Positions 16,258 through 23,293 of a stretch of DNA of 46,379 nucleotides are shown here, one piece after another (the stretch's first letter is position 1; every line of letters begins with the position of its first letter). A model generated the notes under the pieces. That model did no database searches, was not told where the DNA came from, and saw nothing but the letters and a program-made list of their open reading frames with translations. This DNA is from Clostridia bacterium. GTDB taxonomy: Bacteria > Bacillota > Peptococcia > DRI-13 > SV3-B141. The stretch is from contig JAHDSB010000027.1 in assembly GCA_018433015.1 (NCBI GenBank), forward strand, positions 1-46,379, given 5' to 3'. The translations under genes and the position numbers were made by a program.

Positions 16258-17538
16258 ATGGTCAAAATTGTCGTGGTAGGTGGTGGATGGGCCGGTGCTG
16301 CAGCTAGCATTAATGCAGCTAAAGTAGGAGCCGAGGTGTTATTGCTAGAAAGAACAGACATGTTCTTGGGTACAGGGCTTGTTGGTGGGATAATGCGCAA
16401 CAATGGACGTTTTGCCGCCACAGAGGAATCTATAGCTCTGGGAGCCGGTGAGCTGTTCGCGGCCGTGGACGAATGTGCTCGACATAAGAATATTGAGTTT
16501 CCAGGTCACAAACATGCAACCTTGTATGATGTGGCAAAAATAGAGCCGGCAGTACGGCGTAAAATTGAAGAAGCTAATGTTACATATAAACTGCAGTGTC
16601 GCATTAGTGATGTAAAGATGGAGGGAAAAAGCATAAGGGCCGTAGTTGATCAGGATAAAAAGGAATATGAAGGAGATATTTTTATTGAAGCAACAGGTAC
16701 GGCAGGACCTCAGGGAAACTGTTTAAAATATGGGAATGGTTGTGCCATGTGTATTTATCGTTGCCCTACATTTGGTCCCCGAATTGCCTTAGCGACTAAA
16801 TGCGGTGTACAAGAATTTATGGGCAAAAAAGCTGATGGTTCAGTAGGGGCTATGAGTGGTTCCTGTAAGTTACACAAAGACTCTCTTTCGCAAGGTATAC
16901 AGGATGAATTGAATAGCAAAGGGGTAGCGGTTATCCCTATACCGTCTTCATTACAAAAGAAAGGAGCTCTGGAAAGTAAAGCTTGTCAACAGTATGCACT
17001 TAAAGAATTTGCTGAAAATATAATCTTGCTTGATACAGGACATGCTAAGTTGATGACTCCTTTTTATCCTTTAGATACTTTACGCAAGATACCGGGCTTT
17101 GAAAATGCACGCTTTGAAGATCCTTATGCAGGAGGTATAGGGAATTCTATGCGGTATCTGGCTTTATCACCCAGGGATAATTATTTACAAACCCAAGGGA
17201 TAGATAATCTCTTTTGCGCCGGAGAGAAAGCAGGATTATTAGTAGGACATACGGAGGCCATTGTTACAGGGAGCCTGGCCGGACATAATGCTGCACGTTT
17301 AGGAACAGGAGTTGAACTCTTGGAATTGCCCGATTCTTTAGCGATCGGTGATGCTATTAAGCATGTAAATGAACAAATGAAGAGTGAGACAGGAATTACG
17401 AAGAAGTATACCTTTTCGGGATCCGTATATTTTGAAAGAATGAAAGAGTTAGGCCTTTATACGACTAATGTAGATGAAATTAAAGGACGAGTAGATAAGG
17501 TAGGCTTAACCGGTATCTATGATAAAAAAATCGTATAA
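16258..17538 (+). CDS. GidA/TrmFO-like FAD-dependent oxidoreductase with a Cys cluster
   Basis: This 426-residue flavoprotein has an N-terminal Rossmann motif VVVGGGWAGAAASINAA (5-21) and an acidic residue ending the second strand (LLLE, E31). The C-terminal FCAGEKAGLLVGHTEAIVTG is the second FAD contact seen in GidA, TrmFO and FAD_oxidored proteins. In the middle lie C155, C162, C165 and C169 (CxxCxxxC preceded by C), which could bind an iron-sulfur cluster or a redox disulfide; GidA and TrmFO lack this. The substrate is unknown. It follows the PLP enzyme by about 100 nt and has a strong AGGAGG start. Confidence 0.8.
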   Translation: MVKIVVVGGGWAGAAASINAAKVGAEVLLLERTDMFLGTGLVGGIMRNNGRFAATEESIALGAGELFAAVDECARHKNIEFPGHKHATLYDVAKIEPAVRRKIEEANVTYKLQCRISDVKMEGKSIRAVVDQDKKEYEGDIFIEATGTAGPQGNCLKYGNGCAMCIYRCPTFGPRIALATKCGVQEFMGKKADGSVGAMSGSCKLHKDSLSQGIQDELNSKGVAVIPIPSSLQKKGALESKACQQYALKEFAENIILLDTGHAKLMTPFYPLDTLRKIPGFENARFEDPYAGGIGNSMRYLALSPRDNYLQTQGIDNLFCAGEKAGLLVGHTEAIVTGSLAGHNAARLGTGVELLELPDSLAIGDAIKHVNEQMKSETGITKKYTFSGSVYFERMKELGLYTTNVDEIKGRVDKVGLTGIYDKKIV

Positions 17539-17552
17539 TATATTGATATAAG

Positions 17553-17590
17553 AATCAGCTGAGAGCTGGGATATCTCAGCTGATTTCTCT
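17553..17590 (+). terminator. Strong hairpin, possible terminator
   Basis: AATCAGCTGAGA (17553-17564) pairs perfectly with TCTCAGCTGATT (17574-17585). Only TCTCT follows, so the T-run is weak. It may reduce, not abolish, transcription into the P-loop gene downstream. Confidence 0.55.
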
Positions 17591-17680
17591 ATGTTGGCAG
17601 GGAAAAGATATTAACATAGCGAATAAAAATATAGAAAATATTTTCAGAATATAGTAGTAACAGAAAGAAGGGTTAGACCA

Positions 17681-18694
17681 ATGAGTAGAATAATTGGAAT
17701 AGCGGGTACAGCTAAAAATACTGGAAAAACTACGGCAACTATGGCGATTATGGAAAAAGTATTTCAAAAAGGTATTAAGCTGGGGCTTACAAGTATAGGT
17801 TATGATGGGGAAACCCTCGATAATGTTACAGGCCTACCAAAACCCCGTATCACTATGGAAAAAGGAAATATTGTAGCCATAGCTGATAAATGTATAGAAG
17901 CTAGCACTGCTGAGATTGAAATTTTAGAAGTAACTAATGTTCGCTCCGCCTTAGGAAGAATAGTAATAGGAGAAATAAAGGAACCAGGTTTAGTTGTTAT
18001 AGCAGGACCTAATAAGAGCTCTGAGGTAAGAATAATAAATCAATATCTTCAAAAATACGGATGCCAACTTATAATGGTGGATGGGGCTATTAATAGAATT
18101 GCTCCTATGGTAGAAACGGAAGGATTATTGCTGGCCACCGGTGCCTCGCGAACACCTGATATTAACCAATTGGCTGAGGAAACTTATGCATTATCTGAAA
18201 TCTTAAATATTCCTGTATGGGAGGATAAACAAAAGGTAACCTTCACCGCATCTTCTTTATTAAGTGATTCTATGGTTAAAGATTTATTAGCGCAAATAAA
18301 ACCTGAAACTGAGGAGATCTTCATAACCGGTGTAATAGGCGTTAATAGCTTTCATACTTTATTTGAATTGGGGAAGGATTGTCTTAAAGATAAGACTTTA
18401 GTTTTAACAGATCCCATCAAATTAGTAGTTGCCGGTGATCCTGATAGAGTGTATGAAACCGTTGTTAACCTAGAAAAAAACGGGACTCCTGTGAGAGTGA
18501 AAAAAAATATCACACTCCTAGCTATCACAATAAATCCTTTTTATCCCAAATATCGTTTTGTATCAAATGATTATGAACCTGCTTATGTAGATAAGCATCA
18601 ATTAAAAGAAGTGCTTACTTCTAAATGTAATGTACCTATTGTCAACGTAGTAGAAGAAGGAGTAGACAAGTTATGGGAGTACTTAGGTATTTAG
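17681..18694 (+). CDS. P-loop NTPase of unknown function (MobB/BioD-like N-terminus)
   Basis: This 337-residue soluble protein begins with a P-loop of the MobB/BioD/CobQ style, GTAKNTGKTT (9-18), and later has LIMVDGAINRIAPM, a possible Walker B-like strand. It shows no membrane segment or signal peptide. The family is not one I can name with confidence. A role as an NTP-dependent chaperone, activase or amidoligase would suit the fold but is speculation. It follows the FAD oxidoreductase on the same strand, separated by a hairpin (17553-17590), and has its own AGAAGGG site. Confidence 0.7.
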   Translation: MSRIIGIAGTAKNTGKTTATMAIMEKVFQKGIKLGLTSIGYDGETLDNVTGLPKPRITMEKGNIVAIADKCIEASTAEIEILEVTNVRSALGRIVIGEIKEPGLVVIAGPNKSSEVRIINQYLQKYGCQLIMVDGAINRIAPMVETEGLLLATGASRTPDINQLAEETYALSEILNIPVWEDKQKVTFTASSLLSDSMVKDLLAQIKPETEEIFITGVIGVNSFHTLFELGKDCLKDKTLVLTDPIKLVVAGDPDRVYETVVNLEKNGTPVRVKKNITLLAITINPFYPKYRFVSNDYEPAYVDKHQLKEVLTSKCNVPIVNVVEEGVDKLWEYLGI

Positions 18695-18734
18695 GATTGT
18701 GAAAAAGTTAAGCATACTTTATAGTACTTTTTGA

Positions 18735-18740
18735 TATGAT
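18735..18740 (+). promoter_or_regulatory. Possible extended -10 promoter before the ylbF-like gene
   Basis: TGATATGAT gives an extended -10 (TGn plus TATGAT, 18735-18740). No good -35 hexamer lies at 17 bases. A transcript would start near 18747, about 43 nt before the ATG at 18790. Confidence 0.35.
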
Positions 18741-18789
18741 AGAAAACGAGAGGAGTATATAGCTCTAAAAATGAAGGGGGAGGGATAAA

Positions 18790-19134
18790 ATGATTTATGA
18801 TAAAGCCCATGAATTAGCAAAAGCTTTCAAATGTTCGCCGGATTATCGTCAGTACCAGGAGAGCAAGAAAGAGGTAAGTGCAAATAAAGAGAATCTCAAG
18901 ATATTACAGGAATTCCATACGAAGCAACTAGAAATTCAAACAATGCAGATGCTGGGACAAGAAATACCTGCAGAAAAAATAAAAGAGTATGAAAAGATGG
19001 CAGAATTGCTGCAATTAAACCCTAGCGTTAAAACATTTTTGCAAGCAGAATATAGGATAATGCAAACATTTGCTGATGTGCAAAAAATACTGGCGGAAGC
19101 CTTAAACTTGGAGTTACCAAAATTCAATGACTAA
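18790..19134 (+). CDS. YlbF/YmcA (DUF964) family protein
   Basis: This 114-residue, largely alpha-helical protein fits the YlbF/YmcA/RicA-RicF family: an early DKAHELAKAFKCSPDYRQYQ segment with the usual YxxY/F pattern, a long middle helix rich in Lys and Glu, and a C-terminal AEYRIMQTFADVQKILAEAL. In Bacillus the YlbF-YmcA-YaaT complex acts in RNase Y-dependent RNA maturation and in competence/sporulation control; whether this paralogue does the same is not shown. A strong GGGGGAGGG site precedes the ATG and a terminator follows directly, so it may form its own short unit. Confidence 0.8.
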   Translation: MIYDKAHELAKAFKCSPDYRQYQESKKEVSANKENLKILQEFHTKQLEIQTMQMLGQEIPAEKIKEYEKMAELLQLNPSVKTFLQAEYRIMQTFADVQKILAEALNLELPKFND

Positions 19135-19138
19135 AGGG

Positions 19139-19170
19139 AACACCGAAGAGTAGCAGCTTCGGTGTTTTTT
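19139..19170 (+). terminator. Rho-independent terminator
   Basis: AACACCGAAG (19139-19148) pairs with CTTCGGTGTT (19157-19166), followed by a T-run to 19170. It ends the ylbF-like gene. Confidence 0.85.
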
Positions 19171-19171
19171 C

Positions 19172-19199
19172 TTGCGAGAAATATAGTATACAGTATAAA
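19172..19199 (+). promoter_or_regulatory. Probable promoter of the CofE-like gene
   Basis: TTGCGA (19172-19177) and TATAAA (19194-19199) are 16 bases apart, immediately after the previous terminator. The transcript would begin near 19206, giving a leader of about 110 nt before the ATG at 19318. Confidence 0.5.
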
Positions 19200-19317
19200 T
19201 GTGATTTGAATAAAAAAAGTTAAAGGAATAAAGGGTTAAATATTGAATATATCATGTTGGCAGATAATCAGCTTAAACAGCTAATTATATATATTCCTGA
19301 AATTGGGAGGGTTAATT

Positions 19318-20511
19318 ATGAGTAGAACTGTAGGAACAACGGTGAGAGGAATTAGAGCACCCATTATAAAAGAAGGAGATAATTTAGTAGAAATCGTTGC
19401 AAAATCTCTCAAAGATTCCTGGGAAACAGAAAAGTATAATCTTCATGATAAAGATGTTGTGGGTATAACCGAATCTTTAGTAGCAAGGGCTCAAGGTAAT
19501 TATGTTACCATTGATAATATAGCCGAAGATGTTAATAGAAAATTAGGTGATGAAATAGGGGTAGTTTTACCAATTTTAAGTAGGAATAGGTTTTCCATTA
19601 TTTTAAAGGGGTTAGCTAGAGGCGTAAAAAAAATGTATTTACTTTTAAGCTATCCTTGTGATGAAGTTGGCAATCATTTAATGGATATAGAAAAAATGGA
19701 TGAATTGGGAATTAATCCATATACGGATGTTTTGAGCGAAAAAAAATACCGGGAGTTGTTTGGGGCAGTCGTTGCTCATAAATTTACCGGTATTGATTAT
19801 GTTCAAATGTATAGGGAAATAGCAGAGCAAGAAAAAGCGGAAATCGAGATAATCCTGGCTAATGATCCGCGGGAAATATTGAAGTTTACAAAAAATATTT
19901 TAACCGCAGATATTCACACCAGAAAAAGAACCAAGAGAATTTTAAAACAAGCAGGGGCTGAAAAAGTTATTGGTCTTGATGACCTTTGTACAGAACCTTT
20001 CAATGGTAGCGGATATAACAAAGATTATGGTTTATTAGGATCGAATAAATCCACGGAGGAACGAATCAAATTATTTCCTCGTAATGGTCAGATATATGTG
20101 GACGAAATCCAAAAGAAAATAAAGGATCTTACAGGTAAAGAGATAGAAGTTATGATCTATGGTGATGGTGCATTTAAAGATCCTGTAGGTAAGATATGGG
20201 AATTGGCTGATCCTGTAGTATCACCAGCCTATACTTCAGGATTAATAGGTACTCCTAATGAATTAAAATTAAAATACTTTGCTGATAATAAATTTGATGG
20301 TCTAGAGAGCCAAGAGATGTGTAAGGCTATGAAAGAATTTATTAGAAATAAGCAGGATGATCTTGTTGGTTCCATGGATTCCCAAGGAACTACCCCTCGC
20401 CAGTTAACAGATTTATTGGGAAGTCTTTGTGACTTGACAAGTGGTAGTGGGGATAAAGGTACTCCTATTATTTTAATCCAAGGGTATTTTGATAATTATG
20501 CAGTTGAATAA
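19318..20511 (+). CDS. CofE-like coenzyme F420-0:gamma-glutamyl ligase family protein
   Basis: This 397-residue protein is of the CofE/FbiB N-terminal (PF01996) family. Visible elements are an early VRGIRAPIIKEGDNLVEIV, DVVGITESLVARAQGN (the usual D-x-x-x-x-x-E-S-x-V-A pattern) and VMIYGDGAFKDPVGKIWELAD. CofE adds glutamates to F420-0, but family members are common in Firmicutes that do not make F420, where their role is unknown. At nearly 400 residues it is longer than the roughly 250-residue archaeal CofE. The ATG at 19318 follows GGGAGGG. No cofC, cofD or cofG/H lies in this window. Confidence 0.8.
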   Translation: MSRTVGTTVRGIRAPIIKEGDNLVEIVAKSLKDSWETEKYNLHDKDVVGITESLVARAQGNYVTIDNIAEDVNRKLGDEIGVVLPILSRNRFSIILKGLARGVKKMYLLLSYPCDEVGNHLMDIEKMDELGINPYTDVLSEKKYRELFGAVVAHKFTGIDYVQMYREIAEQEKAEIEIILANDPREILKFTKNILTADIHTRKRTKRILKQAGAEKVIGLDDLCTEPFNGSGYNKDYGLLGSNKSTEERIKLFPRNGQIYVDEIQKKIKDLTGKEIEVMIYGDGAFKDPVGKIWELADPVVSPAYTSGLIGTPNELKLKYFADNKFDGLESQEMCKAMKEFIRNKQDDLVGSMDSQGTTPRQLTDLLGSLCDLTSGSGDKGTPIILIQGYFDNYAVE

Positions 20512-20541
20512 ACCTTTTAGAAGATCCACTAAGGATAATAT

Positions 20542-20575
20542 AAAACAAGGGTTAAGATATTAGCCCTTGTTTTTA
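20542..20575 (+). terminator. Rho-independent terminator
   Basis: AAAACAAGGG (20542-20551) pairs with CCCTTGTTTT (20564-20573), with more T residues and a complementary A-run on the left, so it may serve both the CofE-like gene and the convergent AEC transporter gene. Confidence 0.75.
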
Positions 20576-20610
20576 TATGAAAAAGAGTAATTAGCTTCTG
20601 GTTTCAGCAA

Positions 20611-21543
20611 TTAATAGGTGAAAAGTAGATAGAGCAGTGGTAAGGTAAAAAGAGCAAGAAGGTTGGAGAGAGAAACTCCTAAGGCTGCAAATTGAGGATC
20701 GGAATTATAGTTTTGGGCGAATATAGCCGTTGTTGGGGCAGAAGGCATTCCAGCCAGTAATACAGCTGTTGTTAACACTAGAGGATTTAGGGACAGATAT
20801 TTTAAAGGGAAAAATAGTAAAGGTATTAAGAGTAATTTTAAAGCTGCGGCTGACCAAAGAAACCAATTTTTTAAGAGGGCTGCAATATTTTTTAAAGATA
20901 GATTGGCAATGAGGCTGCCAATTAGGAGCAAGGAAAGGGGTGTTGTAGGAGAACCTACATTAGATAACAATTTGACTAGAGGCCAGGGCAATTCAAGGGG
21001 TAGAAAGAAGAGAACTAAGCCTATAAAGGTAGCTAGGAGTCCGGGATTGAGTAGAAGTGATTTCCCCATACTGTATTTACATTCACTAAATTTATCTCCG
21101 GCCATCAAATATATGCCATATGTCCAAATTAACACAAGAAAGGGTAGATTATAAATGGATGTCAGCATAATCCCTGTTTCTTTGTACAAAGAATAGATAA
21201 GGGCAAATCCTAAAAAACCTTGATTGCCGAAAATAATTAAACTTTGATAAACCTTATTTTGCTTATTAGATAAAGTATTATGGTTTGCTAATATAGAAGA
21301 GATAATGATTGCTATCCCTAAGTTGAAGGAAGATAAAATTATTAAAAGAATTAGGTCGGTTAAAATAATTTTTGTACTGGGAGAGTTTAAAGAATAGATG
21401 ATTAAGGATGGAAGAGTAATATTAAGGATAAGTTGAGTTACTGCTTCATCAAAAGATCTATTTATTAAATTTATTCTCTTAGCTCCATACCCTATAATTG
21501 CAATACAGTAAAGGATCAGCAGCTCTTGAAAAAAATTATTCAT
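20611..21543 (-). CDS. AEC (auxin efflux carrier) family transporter
   Basis: This 310-residue membrane protein has about ten hydrophobic helices arranged in two halves, as in the AEC family (PF03547). Typical pieces are ILNITLPSLIIYSL near the N-terminus, FGNQGFLGFAL, LLSNVGSPTTPLSLLLIGS in the middle and AGMPSAPTTAIFAQNY near the end. Bacterial members export or import small carboxylates such as malate or malonate; the substrate here is unknown. I chose the ATG at 21543, with AGGGAG at good distance, over the GTG at 21552. It is divergent from the TraB-family gene. Confidence 0.85.
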   Translation of the reverse strand: MNNFFQELLILYCIAIIGYGAKRINLINRSFDEAVTQLILNITLPSLIIYSLNSPSTKIILTDLILLIILSSFNLGIAIIISSILANHNTLSNKQNKVYQSLIIFGNQGFLGFALIYSLYKETGIMLTSIYNLPFLVLIWTYGIYLMAGDKFSECKYSMGKSLLLNPGLLATFIGLVLFFLPLELPWPLVKLLSNVGSPTTPLSLLLIGSLIANLSLKNIAALLKNWFLWSAAALKLLLIPLLFFPLKYLSLNPLVLTTAVLLAGMPSAPTTAIFAQNYNSDPQFAALGVSLSNLLALFTLPLLYLLFTY

Positions 21544-21673
21544 AGCAGTCACTCCCTATCTCACTTTAATTTATGGAAAGTAGTAGAGAAAAGTGATAAA
21601 ATACTATTTATCCTGTATATTAGAGATGTTATTATGTATAAGGATTAACACTACTAAGGGAAAAGGTGATTTA

Positions 21674-22846
21674 ATGCCCGGACAAAACGAATATTGTCTT
21701 AATATAAATGATAAAGAAATAATCCTGATTGGAACTGCCCATATCTCTAAAAAGAGCGCGGAGGAAGTAAAAGCAGTAATAGAGCGAGAGCAGCCTGATT
21801 CGGTATGCATAGAGTTATGCCCGGCCCGTTATCAATCCATCTCAGATAAGGATAAATGGAAAAAAACAGATATAATTAAAATTATTAAAGAAAAAAAAGC
21901 CTTGCTTATGCTGGCTAATTTGGTCCTATCTTCTTATCAGAAGAGAATGGCTAAAAAATTTGGTATTCAGGCTGGACAGGAAATGATTCAAGGGATAGAG
22001 TCTGCTCGAGAAGTCGGAGCACAACTAGTATTAGCTGATAGAAACATTCAGACAACATTTTCTCGTATTTGGCGCAGCATTGGTCTAGGGAGTAAAATGC
22101 GCTTGTTTTTTCAACTTGTTCTAAGTGTCTTTAGTGGCGATGACGTAAGCGAAGAAGATATAGAAAAGCTAAAGTCCTCAGATATGTTAAGCTCTGCCCT
22201 CAATGAAATCGCTACAGCATTTCCTGAATTAAAGAGTGTTTTGGTTGATGAAAGAGATAAATATTTAGCACAAAAAATCAAAGAAGCCCCGGGAAAAAAG
22301 ATTGTGGCAGTTTTAGGGGCCGGTCATATACCGGGAATAACAAGGGAGATATATCGAGAACAAGATTTAAAAAAGCTAACAGAAGTACCACCAGCTTCTA
22401 AGGTGGGTAAAATTATTTTATGGGGCATTCCGCTCCTGGTGATAGCTTTAATTATTTCTACTTTTTCTGTTGATAGACAAGCCGGGTTAGCTCAGATTGA
22501 AAGTTGGATATTGTGGAACGGTACGCTGGCGGCATTAGGAACTTTGTTGGCCTGGGGACACCCTTTATCAATAGCTACAGCTTTTGTTGCAGCGCCTATC
22601 AGCTCTTTGAATCCTTTACTTGCTGCCGGCTGGTTTGCAGGTTTAAGTGAAGCCTTTATGAAGAAGCCTAATGTAGAAGATTTTGAAAATCTGCCTGATG
22701 ATATAACATCTTTTGGTGGGTTCTGGAGAAATAAAGTTACTCATATTCTTCTTGTAGTTGCCCTTGCTAATTTGGGAAGTATGTTTGGCACTATGTTTGG
22801 CGGCGCTGATATCATTAGAATGTTTCTTGAAACTCTTTTTCATTAA
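21674..22846 (+). CDS. TraB/PrgY-family membrane protein
   Basis: This 390-residue protein is of the TraB/PrgY/GumN superfamily. The N-terminal domain carries GTAHISKKSAEEV (20-32, the first conserved GxxH motif), VCIELCPARY and later VLGAGHIPGI. The last 130 residues contain several hydrophobic segments, giving the TraB-type membrane anchor. Family members include the enterococcal pheromone-shutdown proteins, and the fold is related to EreA/TIKI-type metal-dependent proteases; the chromosomal role here is unknown. The ATG at 21674 follows AAAGGTGAT; the open frame extends upstream to 21593 without a ribosome site. Confidence 0.8.
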   Translation: MPGQNEYCLNINDKEIILIGTAHISKKSAEEVKAVIEREQPDSVCIELCPARYQSISDKDKWKKTDIIKIIKEKKALLMLANLVLSSYQKRMAKKFGIQAGQEMIQGIESAREVGAQLVLADRNIQTTFSRIWRSIGLGSKMRLFFQLVLSVFSGDDVSEEDIEKLKSSDMLSSALNEIATAFPELKSVLVDERDKYLAQKIKEAPGKKIVAVLGAGHIPGITREIYREQDLKKLTEVPPASKVGKIILWGIPLLVIALIISTFSVDRQAGLAQIESWILWNGTLAALGTLLAWGHPLSIATAFVAAPISSLNPLLAAGWFAGLSEAFMKKPNVEDFENLPDDITSFGGFWRNKVTHILLVVALANLGSMFGTMFGGADIIRMFLETLFH

Positions 22847-22934
22847 AGAATAATAAGAGCCTGAATTTACCAATATAATAAAAACATAAAAATATATCAC
22901 TAAAAAACAGAGAATTGTATAAAAAATAAAATTA

Positions 22935-22963
22935 TTGACATATATATTTAGATATGGTAAATT
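22935..22963 (+). promoter_or_regulatory. Promoter of the riboswitch / P-type ATPase transcript
   Basis: TTGACA (22935-22940) lies 17 bases before TAAATT (22958-22963), which is preceded by TGG (extended -10). Transcription would start at about 22970, exactly where the riboswitch begins. Confidence 0.7.
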
Positions 22964-22970
22964 AAAAATA

Positions 22971-23057
22971 CAAAAGGGGAGTAGCAATAATCAGAGTGGT
23001 GACAACACGGCCTAAAGCCCGCTTCTCTGACGGAATGACTACCGTGCGAGACCTTTG
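22971..23057 (+). promoter_or_regulatory. yybP-ykoY family (Mn2+) riboswitch aptamer
   Basis: The RNA begins CAAAAGGGGAGUAGC, the diagnostic 5' element of the yybP-ykoY class, and closes with GCGAGACCUUUG (23046-23057). CAAA-GG (22971-22977) and CCTTTG (23052-23057) form the basal helix P1. Between them lie the two internal arms with short conserved segments including GACGGAAUG. This class senses Mn2+ and commonly precedes Mn2+ exporters, including P-type ATPases such as Lactococcus YoaB. The downstream gene here is such an ATPase. The covariance match was made by eye only. Confidence 0.8.
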
Positions 23058-23089
23058 TATGAAATTGGATTTTCATGCAAAGGTTTTTT
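23051..23089 (+). terminator. Riboswitch-controlled terminator
   Basis: ACCTTTGTATGAAA pairs with TTTTCATGCAAAGGT, followed by six T residues. The 5' part of this stem (CCTTTG, 23052-23057) is also the 3' strand of aptamer P1, so the two structures exclude each other. Metal-bound aptamer should block the terminator and switch the ATPase gene on. Confidence 0.85.
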
Positions 23090-23293
23090 GTTTCTGTAAA
23101 TTGTGCGAAAATTAATGTTTAAAAATATACATAATGTTAAGAAATGAAAAAAATCTGAAATTATTAAAAGTTAGAGCTATACGTAATAAAATATATATAT
23201 TTATTTTATAATAAATATATTTTAAATATATGTTAGATGTTTAACAAAACACTAATTAATACATCTTAATAAATAAGGAGGTCGATGGAATAG

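Noticed and set aside
19318-20511. Evidence that the organism makes coenzyme F420
   Set aside because: CofE homologues occur widely without the rest of the pathway and no other F420 gene is present here.
20903-21154. A plus-strand gene opposite the AEC transporter
   Set aside because: The minus-strand frame is a full-length conserved membrane transporter; the plus frame is rich in Arg/Lys shadow codons.
22643-22987. A minus-strand gene of 114 codons across the end of the TraB gene and the riboswitch promoter
   Set aside because: It overlaps the TraB coding region and the promoter of the ATPase transcript, and no ribosome site is visible.
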